Source of the DNA: Hymenobacter jejuensis
GTDB lineage: Bacteria; Bacteroidota; Bacteroidia; Cytophagales; Hymenobacteraceae
Assembly (NCBI RefSeq): GCF_006337165.1
Contig: NZ_CP040896.1
Location: 1,240,001-1,304,000, forward strand
Length of the DNA stretch: 64,000 nt
Direction: 5' to 3'
Shown here: one piece after another, positions 29,101 through 36,722 of the stretch
How the letters are laid out: each line of letters starts with the position of its first letter
How positions within the stretch are numbered: position 1 is the stretch's first letter
Made by a program: the position numbers and the translations under genes
Notes under the pieces: model-generated
What the model was told of the DNA's origin: nothing
Seen by the model: the letters and a program-made list of their open reading frames with translations, nothing else
Databases searched by the model: none

Positions 29101-29457
29101 ATGCGTCGGTTTTCATTTCTCTTTCTAGCTCTATTAGCGGGTTGTACGTACGAAAATGCCGAGGAATTGGCGCCTAAAATCCCCTGTACTACGCCCGACG
29201 TGGTGTCGTACTCGCTGTCGATTTCGCCGCTGCTCGACCGCAATTGCCGCACCTGCCACAATCCAACGCTGCTCACGGGCGGCGTGAACCTAGAAGATTT
29301 TGCGGAGCTTAAGCGCCGGGCCGGTACCGGCCAGCTCATTGGCGTGGTCAGTCACGCGCCCGGATTTGCCCAAATGCCCAAAGACGGCGCCAAGCTTTCG
29401 GAGTGTGATATTGAGTTGTTGAGAAAGTGGGTAGATGCTGGAGCGCTTAATAACTAA
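29101..29457 (+). CDS. Mono-heme cytochrome c-like lipoprotein
   Basis: 118 residues. Lipoprotein signal with LLAGC (Cys15), then a small class I-like cytochrome domain: heme-binding C49-R-T-C52-H53 in LLDRNCRTCHNP, and a candidate axial methionine in GFAQMPKDGAKLSECDIELLRKWVDAGA, the typical C-terminal helix of planctomycete/Bacteroidota cytochromes. It should be anchored in a membrane facing the periplasm and carry electrons. First gene of a plus-strand cluster; the next gene starts 23 bp after its stop. The ATG at 29101 is chosen because it starts the signal peptide. Confidence 0.85.
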   Translation: MRRFSFLFLALLAGCTYENAEELAPKIPCTTPDVVSYSLSISPLLDRNCRTCHNPTLLTGGVNLEDFAELKRRAGTGQLIGVVSHAPGFAQMPKDGAKLSECDIELLRKWVDAGALNN

Positions 29458-29480
29458 GTGTGGCCTCTTGCTCTAACCCC

Positions 29481-30056
29481 ATGAAAAACAGCTATTGGTG
29501 GTTTTTGCTCATGCTTTTGCTCTGCACCATTTCGGAGGCCGAAGCGCAAAAATACCTCACCCGCAACGGCGTAGTTACCTTCTACTCCACGAGCATCATC
29601 GAAGACATTGAGGCGCGCTCCGACCAGATGGCGGCGCTGGTGGATTTGCAGGGCAGTCAACTGGCTTTCACGCTGCCCATCAAGTCGTTTCAGTTCAAGC
29701 GCACGCTGATGCAGGAGCACTTCAACGAAAACTACATGGAATCGGGGAAGTACCCGAAATCCTCGTTTTCGGGCCGCATCACCGATCTGGATGCCAACGC
29801 CCTGTTTAAGGGTGGCTCACAACGCGTTACGGTAGAAGGCGACCTCACCATTCACGGCGTTACCAAGCACATATCGGTGCCTGGATCGCTCGAAATGCAG
29901 CACGGTGCCTTATTGGTACACGCTTATTTCAGCGTCGCGCCGGCCGATTACAACATCGAGATTCCGCTGCTCGTGCGCGAAAACATTGCCAAAGTGGTGG
30001 GCATTCGGGTGGCCCTGTCGTGCGACCCGGTTTCGCAGCTCACCCTATCCAAATAA
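29481..30056 (+). CDS. YceI family exported protein
   Basis: 191 residues. Signal peptide (MKNSYWWFLLMLLLCTISEAEA) then a YceI beta-barrel, a lipocalin-like fold that in characterised members binds polyisoprenoids such as octaprenyl pyrophosphate or quinones. Signatures: GVVTFYSTSIIEDIEARS, FTLPIKSFQFKRTLMQEHFNENYMES, YPKSSFSGRI, VEGDLTIHGVTKHISVPG. Start at ATG 29481; upstream in-frame codons overlap the previous gene's end. It lies 23 bp after the cytochrome gene and 19 bp before the DUF5777 gene, so a single transcript is likely. A link between an isoprenoid-binding protein and a cytochrome suggests quinone-related electron transfer. Confidence 0.9.
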   Translation: MKNSYWWFLLMLLLCTISEAEAQKYLTRNGVVTFYSTSIIEDIEARSDQMAALVDLQGSQLAFTLPIKSFQFKRTLMQEHFNENYMESGKYPKSSFSGRITDLDANALFKGGSQRVTVEGDLTIHGVTKHISVPGSLEMQHGALLVHAYFSVAPADYNIEIPLLVRENIAKVVGIRVALSCDPVSQLTLSK

Positions 30057-30075
30057 CTCCTCATTTCCTCTACCT

Positions 30076-31002
30076 ATGCATCGTTACCTCTACCCATCTT
30101 GGGCCCGTTTGGCCTTGCTGTTATTGCTTGCCGGCTTGGGCTGGGCTACTCCAGCGCTCGCCCAAGACGACTTATTAAATCAGCTTGAAAATCAAGAAGC
30201 AAAGACAACCACCACGGAGTATGTCGATGCGACTTTCAAGAGCACGCGCCTGATCAGCGGCCACACGGTGCAGACGCCGGGCCAGGGCACCATGGTGTTT
30301 TTGATCTCGCACCGCTTCGGCACGCTCAACAGCGGCGCCTACAACTTCTTCGGCCTCGACCAGGCTACGCTGCGCTTAGGCTTTGAATATGGCCTCACCG
30401 ATCGCCTCACCATGGGCGTGGGACGCAGCTCGCTGGAAAAAACCTTCGACGGATTTCTCAAATACAAAGCCATCCGCCAGAGCACGGGCCTACACGCAAT
30501 GCCGGTTTCGGTGACGCTGTTTGCGAGCTCGGCCCTGAATTCGCTGAAGTACAACGACGCCTTCGATCACACCTTGCCGCGCCGCATGGCCTACACGTAC
30601 CAAGCCCTGATTGCCCGCAAGTTCAGCGCCGATCTGTCGCTGCAATTCATGCCGACCTTGGTTCACAGCAACTTAGTAGCCACCACCCAAGACCACAACG
30701 ATGTGTATGCACTGGGCTTTGGCGGCCGCCAAAAGCTGACGAAGCGCACGTCGATCAATGCCGAATACTACTACCTGCTGCCCGACAGCAAACCCAACGG
30801 CGTACGCAACGCCTTAGCGCTGGGCTTCGACATCGAGACTGGTGGCCACGTGTTTCAGCTACACGTGACCAATTCGCAGGGCATGATTGAGAAGTTTTTT
30901 GTGGCCAACACGCGGGGCAACTTCTTCAAAGGCGACCTCTACTTCGGCTTCAACGTGAACCGCAACTTCACGATTCGGCCCAAAGGCGAATTCCGCAAGT
31001 AA
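30076..31002 (+). CDS. DUF5777 family outer-membrane beta-barrel protein
   Basis: 308 residues. Signal peptide (ending ATPALAQ), then a body with regular amphipathic beta strands and aromatic girdle positions, matching the DUF5777 barrel family: FKSTRLISGHTVQTPGQGTMVFLISHRFGTLN, FFGLDQATLRLGFEYGLTDRLTMGVGRS, and a final strand LYFGFNVNRNFTIRPKG. Members are uncharacterised and often encoded beside YceI and cytochrome genes, as here. Most likely a small outer-membrane barrel. Start is ATG 30076, 19 bp after the YceI stop. Confidence 0.85.
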   Translation: MHRYLYPSWARLALLLLLAGLGWATPALAQDDLLNQLENQEAKTTTTEYVDATFKSTRLISGHTVQTPGQGTMVFLISHRFGTLNSGAYNFFGLDQATLRLGFEYGLTDRLTMGVGRSSLEKTFDGFLKYKAIRQSTGLHAMPVSVTLFASSALNSLKYNDAFDHTLPRRMAYTYQALIARKFSADLSLQFMPTLVHSNLVATTQDHNDVYALGFGGRQKLTKRTSINAEYYYLLPDSKPNGVRNALALGFDIETGGHVFQLHVTNSQGMIEKFFVANTRGNFFKGDLYFGFNVNRNFTIRPKGEFRK

Positions 31003-31057
31003 GCATTACCATTCATCTCAAATACAACACATTAATTACCAACAACTTACAAAAAAC

Positions 31058-31498
31058 ATGTTTAAAAAGTTTACTTCTGCTGCAGTACTCATCGTCGGCT
31101 TAGCTGCTTTCACCGCTTGCGACAAAGACAACAACACTACGCCTGCCAACGACACCGTGCAGCTAACGGCTTCCCTAACCGGTGCGCAGGAGGTACCCGC
31201 CAACGCCTCTGCTGGCACGGGCTCGTTTACGGGTTCTTATAACAAGAGCACCCACGTTCTCACGTACACGGTTACATATCAAGGCATTACACCTACCATG
31301 GGCCACATCCATGCGGGAGTTGCCGGGCAGAATGGCGATGCCTTCGTGCCCTTCTCAAATGTAGCTTCGTCGCCCATAACGGGCACGGCTACTTTGTCGG
31401 ATGCTAGCGCCAACAGCCTGCTGTCGGGCGCTTACGTTAACTTCCACTCCTCCGCTTATGCCGGCGGCGAAATCCGGGGCAACATTACAACGAAGTAA
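31058..31498 (+). CDS. CHRD domain-containing lipoprotein
   Basis: 146 residues. Lipoprotein signal with AAFTAC (Cys about 21), then one CHRD domain: LTASLTGAQEVPANASAGTGSF, LTYTVTYQGITPTMGHIHAGVAGQNG, VNFHSSAYAGGEIRGNI. CHRD is a beta-rich domain of unknown binding function found in chordin and in exported bacterial proteins. The gene follows the DUF5777 gene by 55 bp, with an AT-rich stretch containing the recurrent intergenic motif between them, so it may have its own promoter. Start at ATG 31058. Confidence 0.88.
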   Translation: MFKKFTSAAVLIVGLAAFTACDKDNNTTPANDTVQLTASLTGAQEVPANASAGTGSFTGSYNKSTHVLTYTVTYQGITPTMGHIHAGVAGQNGDAFVPFSNVASSPITGTATLSDASANSLLSGAYVNFHSSAYAGGEIRGNITTK

Positions 31499-31612
31499 TC
31501 TCCGCAGCCGCGGAGTCTAATCCGGCCTTCTTTTATGCAGCGAAGTTGATTTCAGGCCGAATGTCTGAAACTGGCTTCGCTGTATTTTTAAATCCAACCC
31601 TGTCATTTTCTG

Positions 31613-32047
31613 ATGCTTACTTTCACCAGAGGCAAAAGCCTGCTTGTGGTTGTTGTGCTGATTTTGCTCACTTGGGCGAGTTGGGAAGATCCGAGCCTGC
31701 ATGATTATGTGGAGCCGGTCAGTATCCTTCAACTTCAGATCGATGGCCTCCGAACGCCGCCGCAAGCGGTGCATCTGCAACAGCAAATGGCTGCGGTGCC
31801 GGGCGTCGCGGCCTGCTCCATCAATGCGCGCACGCAACTGGCGACTCTGCTGTATCACGCAGGCACCGTTTCGGAAGCCGAGCTGCTGCGCGTAGTATCG
31901 GTGGGCGGCGTTTTCGCGGTCGCGAAGCTAGAACCAGCACCCCGAACTGACGAACGCCGCCAGTGCCCCGTGCCGCCCGGCTACACGACCGCGCTGGAGC
32001 GCATCCGGTTTGCCCTGAACTTACGTCGGCTATTCGTGCGCATTTAA
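31613..32047 (+). CDS. Membrane-anchored HMA-like protein
   Basis: 144 residues: one N-terminal membrane helix (SLLVVVVLILLTWASW) followed by a domain with the beta-alpha-beta layout of heavy-metal-associated (HMA) proteins: ILQLQIDGLRTPPQAVHLQQQMAAVPGVAACSINARTQLATLLYHAGTVSEAELLRVVS. The usual CxxC metal site is replaced here by a single cysteine in VAACSIN, so metal binding is uncertain. It lies inside the exported redox cluster, 40 bp before the hemoglobin gene. Family call is by pattern only. Confidence 0.55.
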   Translation: MLTFTRGKSLLVVVVLILLTWASWEDPSLHDYVEPVSILQLQIDGLRTPPQAVHLQQQMAAVPGVAACSINARTQLATLLYHAGTVSEAELLRVVSVGGVFAVAKLEPAPRTDERRQCPVPPGYTTALERIRFALNLRRLFVRI

Positions 32048-32086
32048 AGCAACTCATTGTTTACTTCTCTTTCCATCAATAATTTA

Positions 32087-32572
32087 ATGCAACAACTTCG
32101 ACTATCGCTGGCGCTGCTGGCTGTCACGCTGTTTCTCTTCTCCTGTGGCCATGAAGCCACCCCCGCGCCCGCCACGCTCTATAACCGCATTGGCCAAGCC
32201 GATGGCATTGCCAAAATCGTCGACCAACTTATCGCCAACGTCGGGGCGGAAACGCAGCAAACTAATACGGTGATGCTACGCACGCACAAACCAATGCTGG
32301 ATGCGGTCAGCTCCGGCGCCGACCCTACGCGCTTGCAGCGCCTGCGCAACCATTTCATCGATCAGCTGGGCGAGGCCACCGGCGGACCGCTGAAATACAC
32401 GGGCATGAACATGCTGGCCGCCCACAAGGGCATGATGATCACGGAAAATGAGTTTGCCGTATGGCGCCAAGCCGCGGTTTCTTCGTTGGCTACCAACCAG
32501 CTTCCGACCAAAGAAAAAGCCGAACTGCTGGCCATTCTGGACGCTATGAAAGCCGATGTGGTAGGTCACTAA
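32087..32572 (+). CDS. Exported group 1 truncated hemoglobin
   Basis: 161 residues. Lipoprotein-type signal (LLAVTLFLFSC) then a truncated hemoglobin: LYNRIGQADGIAKIVDQLIANV, GEATGGPLKYTGMNMLAAHKGMMITENEF, where the histidine in AAHKGM is the proximal heme ligand. Group 1 globins bind O2 or NO. An exported, lipid-anchored form is unusual and fits the periplasmic theme of the cluster. Start at ATG 32087, 39 bp after the preceding gene. A strong terminator follows, so this is the last gene of the cluster. Confidence 0.85.
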   Translation: MQQLRLSLALLAVTLFLFSCGHEATPAPATLYNRIGQADGIAKIVDQLIANVGAETQQTNTVMLRTHKPMLDAVSSGADPTRLQRLRNHFIDQLGEATGGPLKYTGMNMLAAHKGMMITENEFAVWRQAAVSSLATNQLPTKEKAELLAILDAMKADVVGH

Positions 32573-32614
32573 ACCCGGAATAATAACACTTGTCCGGCTG
32601 GCTTTGGCCAGCAC

Positions 32615-32648
32615 AAAAAAGGGAGCACGTAATCGTGCTCCCTTTTTT
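32615..32648. terminator. Bidirectional terminator closing the 29.1-32.6 kb cluster
   Basis: 15-bp arms AAAAAAGGGAGCACG and CGTGCTCCCTTTTTT with a 4-nt loop, between the convergent hemoglobin and DinB genes. Confidence 0.92.
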
Positions 32649-32683
32649 AATTTCGCAACTTATTAATTATTAGCCATTTACAA

Positions 32684-33208
32684 TTAATTTGTTTTCGCCT
32701 CCCGAAGGATGCGGGAGGTGACCAGCAGTTGGCCCAGATGGCGGGTCGTGTGCTCGGCGGCGTGCACCAGCAGCCCCAGTACGGTAGAGGGAAGCTGCGC
32801 CCGGCCTACGCCGCGTGCTTCGAGCAGGGTGTCCGGGTCGGTTTGGCGGAGCTGCGCGAGCATGCGCTCTACTTGCTCGTCGAAAGCCTGAACCAAGTCG
32901 AAGACGTGGCAGGGCGGCTCCGGACAATGGCCTTCGCCAGACAACGCTTGCAACTGATTGTCGCTCAGGGCGTGGCCTTGGGCATAGGTACCGAGGCGGT
33001 CGAGTACGCCGGTGAGGTGCTGCAGGTGAAAGCCCACGGACGCGACGCCAGCAGGACGCGCCCAGAGTTGGTCCTCCGGAAAATCGAGGAGGGCAGCATC
33101 CAGTTCTTCGCGGGCCTGCAGCAGGGCGTGTGCCACGGGTTGCAGCAGCGGCGGCACGTTGGGCAGCGGCCCGCGCAACCATACTTCGCGGGGGTTGGTA
33201 GAGGTCAT
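32684..33208 (-). CDS. DinB family protein
   Basis: 174 residues of the DinB/YfiT-like four-helix-bundle superfamily. The metal-ligand histidines are in FHLQHLTGVLD and in LVHAAEHTTRHLGQLLV, the common pattern with three His. Members include thiol-S-transferases for bacillithiol or mycothiol and many uncharacterised proteins, so the activity is open. Start is ATG 33208 (MTSTNPREVW); a longer frame upstream is a poor match. Single gene, convergent with the hemoglobin cluster. Confidence 0.85.
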   Translation of the reverse strand: MTSTNPREVWLRGPLPNVPPLLQPVAHALLQAREELDAALLDFPEDQLWARPAGVASVGFHLQHLTGVLDRLGTYAQGHALSDNQLQALSGEGHCPEPPCHVFDLVQAFDEQVERMLAQLRQTDPDTLLEARGVGRAQLPSTVLGLLVHAAEHTTRHLGQLLVTSRILREAKTN

Positions 33209-33339
33209 GAAAGCATAACGGCAAGGTGCCCGAGTTGTTGGAATTCCTGGGTCAGCGTGCCCGAAACGCACCTTATTTTTTTGGAGCTCGACTGTGATGC
33301 CGCCCTTTAAAACCCATCTCGCAGCATGTTAAATTGAAA

Positions 33340-33367
33340 GATTATCAAAAATCTTCTATTGATAATC
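33340..33367. repeat. Hairpin built from the recurrent TTGATAATC motif
   Basis: GATTATCAA at 33340-33348 and TTGATAATC at 33359-33367 are exact reverse complements, separated by 10 bp, about 85 bp upstream of the SGNH gene. Confidence 0.6.
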
Positions 33368-33451
33368 AGATAGTTACCAAAAAATGCGGAGATTCATGGT
33401 TCGCGCTCCTACCACCTGCCTCTATTCCTTCAACCTCACTTACCCTAATCT

Positions 33452-35470
33452 ATGAGAAAAAACTGCTCTATTGACCTGACCTCTACTCGCTTTTTCACTC
33501 CCCGAAGCCAAGCTGTGGTTTTTCTGCTGTGCTTGGCCAGCCTGTTCACGGCTTCTACCGCGGCGTTCGCGCAGGTGCGCATTATGCCTTTGGGCAATTC
33601 CATCACGCAAGCCGACCACAACCACGATAGCTACCGGCGGCCGTTGTGGTTTAAGCTCAAAGACGGCGGCTACAACGTCGATTTTGTAGGCAGCCAAAAT
33701 AGCAGCTTTAATGCTCCGTCGCCCCACCCCGATTTCGATCTCAACCACGAAGGGCACTGGGGCTGGCGGGCCGACCAAATCTTGGGCTCGGTGCAAGATT
33801 GGGCCACGGCCAACACCCCGGATATCGTGCTGATGCACGTGGGAACCAACGACATGCTGCAAGGCCAAAGCGTGGAAAGCACGCTTGACGAAATTTCGCA
33901 AATCGTTGATCGACTGAGGGTTGCAAACCCCAGCGTCAAGATTCTGATGGCCCAGCTCATTCCTACTACGCAAAGCGGGCCCAACGCCAACCTGAACATC
34001 CTCAACAGCTTAATCCCGGGTTTGGCCAGCCAAAAAACCACGAGCCAATCGCCCATCATCGTAGTAGATCAGAACTCGGGCTTTGACGCCTCCACGCTCA
34101 CGTACGATGGCATTCATCCTCGCGAAGGCGGCGAAGAACTCATGGCCAGCCGCTGGTATCAGGCGCTACAAGCGGTGCTTGCCACCGGAGTGCCTGCCCC
34201 AGCTCCACCAGCACCTTCACCGCCCGCGCCAGCTCCTGACCCTGCCCCCATTGTGTTACGCGAAGCCGACAACCCCAGCAATGTGGTCAACGGCTTGGCC
34301 TACCGCTACTACGAAGGCAGCTGGAGCGCTCTGCCCGATTTCAACAGCCAAGCGACTGTAAAGCAAGGCACCACGAATGCTTTCGACCTGAATGTAGGCG
34401 GCCGCGCCGACAACTTTGGCTTCCGCTACACGGGCTACATCGAGGTACCCACCGATGGCGAGTACACCTTCTACACCTCCTCCGACGACGGCAGCCAGCT
34501 CTTCATCGGCAGCCAGTTGGTAGTTGACAACAATGGTATTCACGCTGCCCAAGAGCGCAGCGGCGTCATCGGCCTGAAAGCCGGCAAGCACGCCCTGACC
34601 GTGACCTTCTTCGAGCGCGACGGCGGCGAAACCCTGGCCGTGAGCTATCAGGGGCCCGGCGTGGGCAAACAACCGGTGCCGGCTTCGGCCTTATTTCGGG
34701 AGAATACGACGGCAGCGCCTTTGCCGGGAGCGTTCTACCGCGCCATCAATATCGACGGGCCGGCACTTACCATCGACGGGCATAGCTGGCTTGCGTCGGA
34801 TGGCAACATTGACGTGAGCGGCCAAAACGGAGCATTTTCCGACTTCAGCATTGCCCTGAACCCCGGCACCGATGCCGAGCGCGCCACCATGCTTCGCTCT
34901 TCGGTGTGGGGCGGCAACACGACGCTCAACGTCCTCAACGTCGACAACGGCACCTACGACGTATTTTTGTATGTGTGGGAAGACAATTCGCCGGCGACTT
35001 TCGGCATCCACCTCGAAAACAAGCTTGTGGTAGCGGAGCACAATTCGGGCGAAGCAGGCCAGTGGAGTAAGCTTGGTCCCTTCCGCGCTGAGGTCAGCGA
35101 TGGCAACCTGACGGTCAGAACCACCGGGGGTGACGCCAATCTTTCCGGCATTGAGCTATGGCAGGCGGCCCCGTCTTCCCTGCAAGCCGCGGCGGGCGTA
35201 GCTTCGCTGAAAGGCCCAGCCGGTTCGGGCAAAGGCCTGCAAGTATATCCGCAGCCGCTGCGCCGGGGTCAGGAGGCGCTGAATCTGGAGTTTGCGGAGC
35301 TTCAGGGCCCAGCGCAAATTACCATCTACGACCGCACCGGCCGCCAAGTGTACCAAGCCAAAGCCATCGGCCAGCACCGGGTGCCAAGCCAAGCGCTCCC
35401 CGCCGGCCTCTACCTGATTTCGGTCAACGACGGGCATAAAACCCTTACTTCCAAGCTGGTCATAAACTAG
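33452..35470 (+). CDS. Secreted SGNH hydrolase with PA14 and carbohydrate-binding domains and a type IX sorting tail
   Basis: 672 residues. Signal peptide to about 41; SGNH/GDSL hydrolase at about 42-245 with block I PLGNSIT (S50), GTND at 131-134 and the catalytic dyad D219/H222 in YDGIHP; a Pro/Ala linker (248-266); a PA14 domain about 278-420 (FRYTGYIEVPTDGEYTFYTSSDDGSQLFIG); a malectin-like beta-sandwich about 428-575; and a C-terminal type IX secretion sorting domain (YPQPLRRGQ to ASLKL-like end, here TSKLVIN). It is probably an esterase that deacetylates polysaccharide, with PA14 and malectin-like domains as sugar binders, carried outside by the T9SS. Single gene. Confidence 0.9.
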   Translation: MRKNCSIDLTSTRFFTPRSQAVVFLLCLASLFTASTAAFAQVRIMPLGNSITQADHNHDSYRRPLWFKLKDGGYNVDFVGSQNSSFNAPSPHPDFDLNHEGHWGWRADQILGSVQDWATANTPDIVLMHVGTNDMLQGQSVESTLDEISQIVDRLRVANPSVKILMAQLIPTTQSGPNANLNILNSLIPGLASQKTTSQSPIIVVDQNSGFDASTLTYDGIHPREGGEELMASRWYQALQAVLATGVPAPAPPAPSPPAPAPDPAPIVLREADNPSNVVNGLAYRYYEGSWSALPDFNSQATVKQGTTNAFDLNVGGRADNFGFRYTGYIEVPTDGEYTFYTSSDDGSQLFIGSQLVVDNNGIHAAQERSGVIGLKAGKHALTVTFFERDGGETLAVSYQGPGVGKQPVPASALFRENTTAAPLPGAFYRAINIDGPALTIDGHSWLASDGNIDVSGQNGAFSDFSIALNPGTDAERATMLRSSVWGGNTTLNVLNVDNGTYDVFLYVWEDNSPATFGIHLENKLVVAEHNSGEAGQWSKLGPFRAEVSDGNLTVRTTGGDANLSGIELWQAAPSSLQAAAGVASLKGPAGSGKGLQVYPQPLRRGQEALNLEFAELQGPAQITIYDRTGRQVYQAKAIGQHRVPSQALPAGLYLISVNDGHKTLTSKLVIN

Positions 35471-35491
35471 CTCTGGTCGAGCTTGGTCTTC

Positions 35492-35522
35492 AAAAAGGGC
35501 AGCCGGTCGGCTGCCCTTTTTT
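35492..35522 (+). terminator. Intrinsic terminator of the SGNH gene
   Basis: Arms AAAAAGGGCAGCC and GGCTGCCCTTTTT with a 4-nt loop; A-run and T-run on either side. Confidence 0.9.
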
Positions 35523-35841
35523 CGTGCTTCAGAAGCGGCTTTATATGCGGAGTTAATGCCTATTTTTAGCTTTTACCCAAAAACATCTTACATGCATAAA
35601 TTATTGATTATAAGTAATTTACAAAATAACGCAACCCAAGTTGCAGTCTAGCAACCGAGTTCGGCGAAAGCGTGAGGGCAAGCCCCTGCGCAGTGCTAAC
35701 GTTTATCGGCTCAGCGGGGGCTGGTACTTGCGCAAAAAAGGCTTAAAACCAACTACTAACGTAAACTGTCGCCGCTTTCTCCATGTTGTTAGCCAGCCAA
35801 AGTTGTACAACAAACGTCAGAGAGCCCCAAACCTCCGCCTC
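35523..35841. other. Intergenic gap upstream of map
   Basis: AT-rich at 35560-35630, containing TTGATTATAAGTAATTTAC (35604-35622), a copy of the recurrent motif. Beyond it the frame leading into map is open but has no start context or homology that I recognise. No RNA gene seen. Confidence 0.5.
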
Positions 35842-36606
35842 ATGTCCATCACCTCTCAAGTAGACTTAGCCGGCCTTCAGCGCATCAGCGAAGCCGTCGG
35901 TATTACCCTTAAACAAATGCGCGAGTACGCCCAGCCGGGGATGACGACCAAAGAGGTAGACGAATACGGCGGACGCATTCTGGCTGCCTTGGGGGCCAAA
36001 TCGGCTCCGCGGCTTACCTATGGTTTTCCGGGCTGGACGTGCATCAGCGTGAACAACGAAGTGGCGCACGGCATTCCTTCGACCCGCAAAGTGCTGCAAC
36101 ACGGCGACTTGGTGAACATCGACGTATCGGCGGAGATGGGCGGCTATTGGGCCGATAACGGCGGCTCATTTGTGCTGGGAGCCGATGTGCACAACCACCA
36201 GCCGCTGGTCGATGCCTCCCGGCAGATCTTGCGCAAGGCGCTCAACCAAATCAAAGGCGGGGTGCGCATCGCCGAGATCGGGCGCCTGATCGAAAGCGAA
36301 GCCCGCCAGGCGGGCTACAAGGTCATCAAGAACTTGGTCGGGCACGGCGTCGGGCGCAGCCTGCACGAAGAGCCCAAGGAAATACCCTGCTACTACGACC
36401 GCTACAACCTGAAGCGCTTCAAGAAGAACTCAGTGGTGGCAGTGGAGACGTTTATTTCCACCCGCGCTACGCTGGCCCATCAGCTCAGCGACGGCTGGAC
36501 GCTGGCCACCAAAGACGGCAGCTTCGTGGCTCAGCACGAGCATACCATCGTGATTACCGATGACAAGCCCCTTATCCTCACGGAGGCGAACAGCATTTGG
36601 GAGTAA
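35842..36606 (+). CDS. map: Methionine aminopeptidase, type I
   Basis: 254 residues. Removes the initiator methionine from nascent proteins. All five metal ligands are present: D94 (NIDVS), D105 (YWADNGG), H168 (VGHGVG), E202 (AVETF) and E233 (AQHEHT), plus the substrate-binding H76 (EVAHGIP). The N-terminus begins at MSITSQVDLAGLQRI, where the family alignment starts; the frame continues upstream without recognisable protein. The preceding region is regulatory. Followed on the same strand by an aminotransferase gene 116 bp away with its own promoter element. Confidence 0.95.
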   Translation: MSITSQVDLAGLQRISEAVGITLKQMREYAQPGMTTKEVDEYGGRILAALGAKSAPRLTYGFPGWTCISVNNEVAHGIPSTRKVLQHGDLVNIDVSAEMGGYWADNGGSFVLGADVHNHQPLVDASRQILRKALNQIKGGVRIAEIGRLIESEARQAGYKVIKNLVGHGVGRSLHEEPKEIPCYYDRYNLKRFKKNSVVAVETFISTRATLAHQLSDGWTLATKDGSFVAQHEHTIVITDDKPLILTEANSIWE

Positions 36607-36710
36607 GTAACCCCGGTTGCGGCTGCTTTTCAGATAAGCCGGCCAGGACCTACGACGGCCAGCCCGCAGGCAATCATGGCGTTGTGCGCGCAAAATCGGT
36701 GGCCGGGCCT

Positions 36711-36718
36711 TACCTTTG
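36711..36718 (+). promoter_or_regulatory. -7 promoter element of the aminotransferase gene
   Basis: TACCTTTG matches TAnnTTTG only four bases before ATG 36723. Transcription from it would begin at or near that ATG, giving a leaderless mRNA unless translation starts at the next ATG (36753). Confidence 0.5.
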
Positions 36719-36722
36719 CGGC

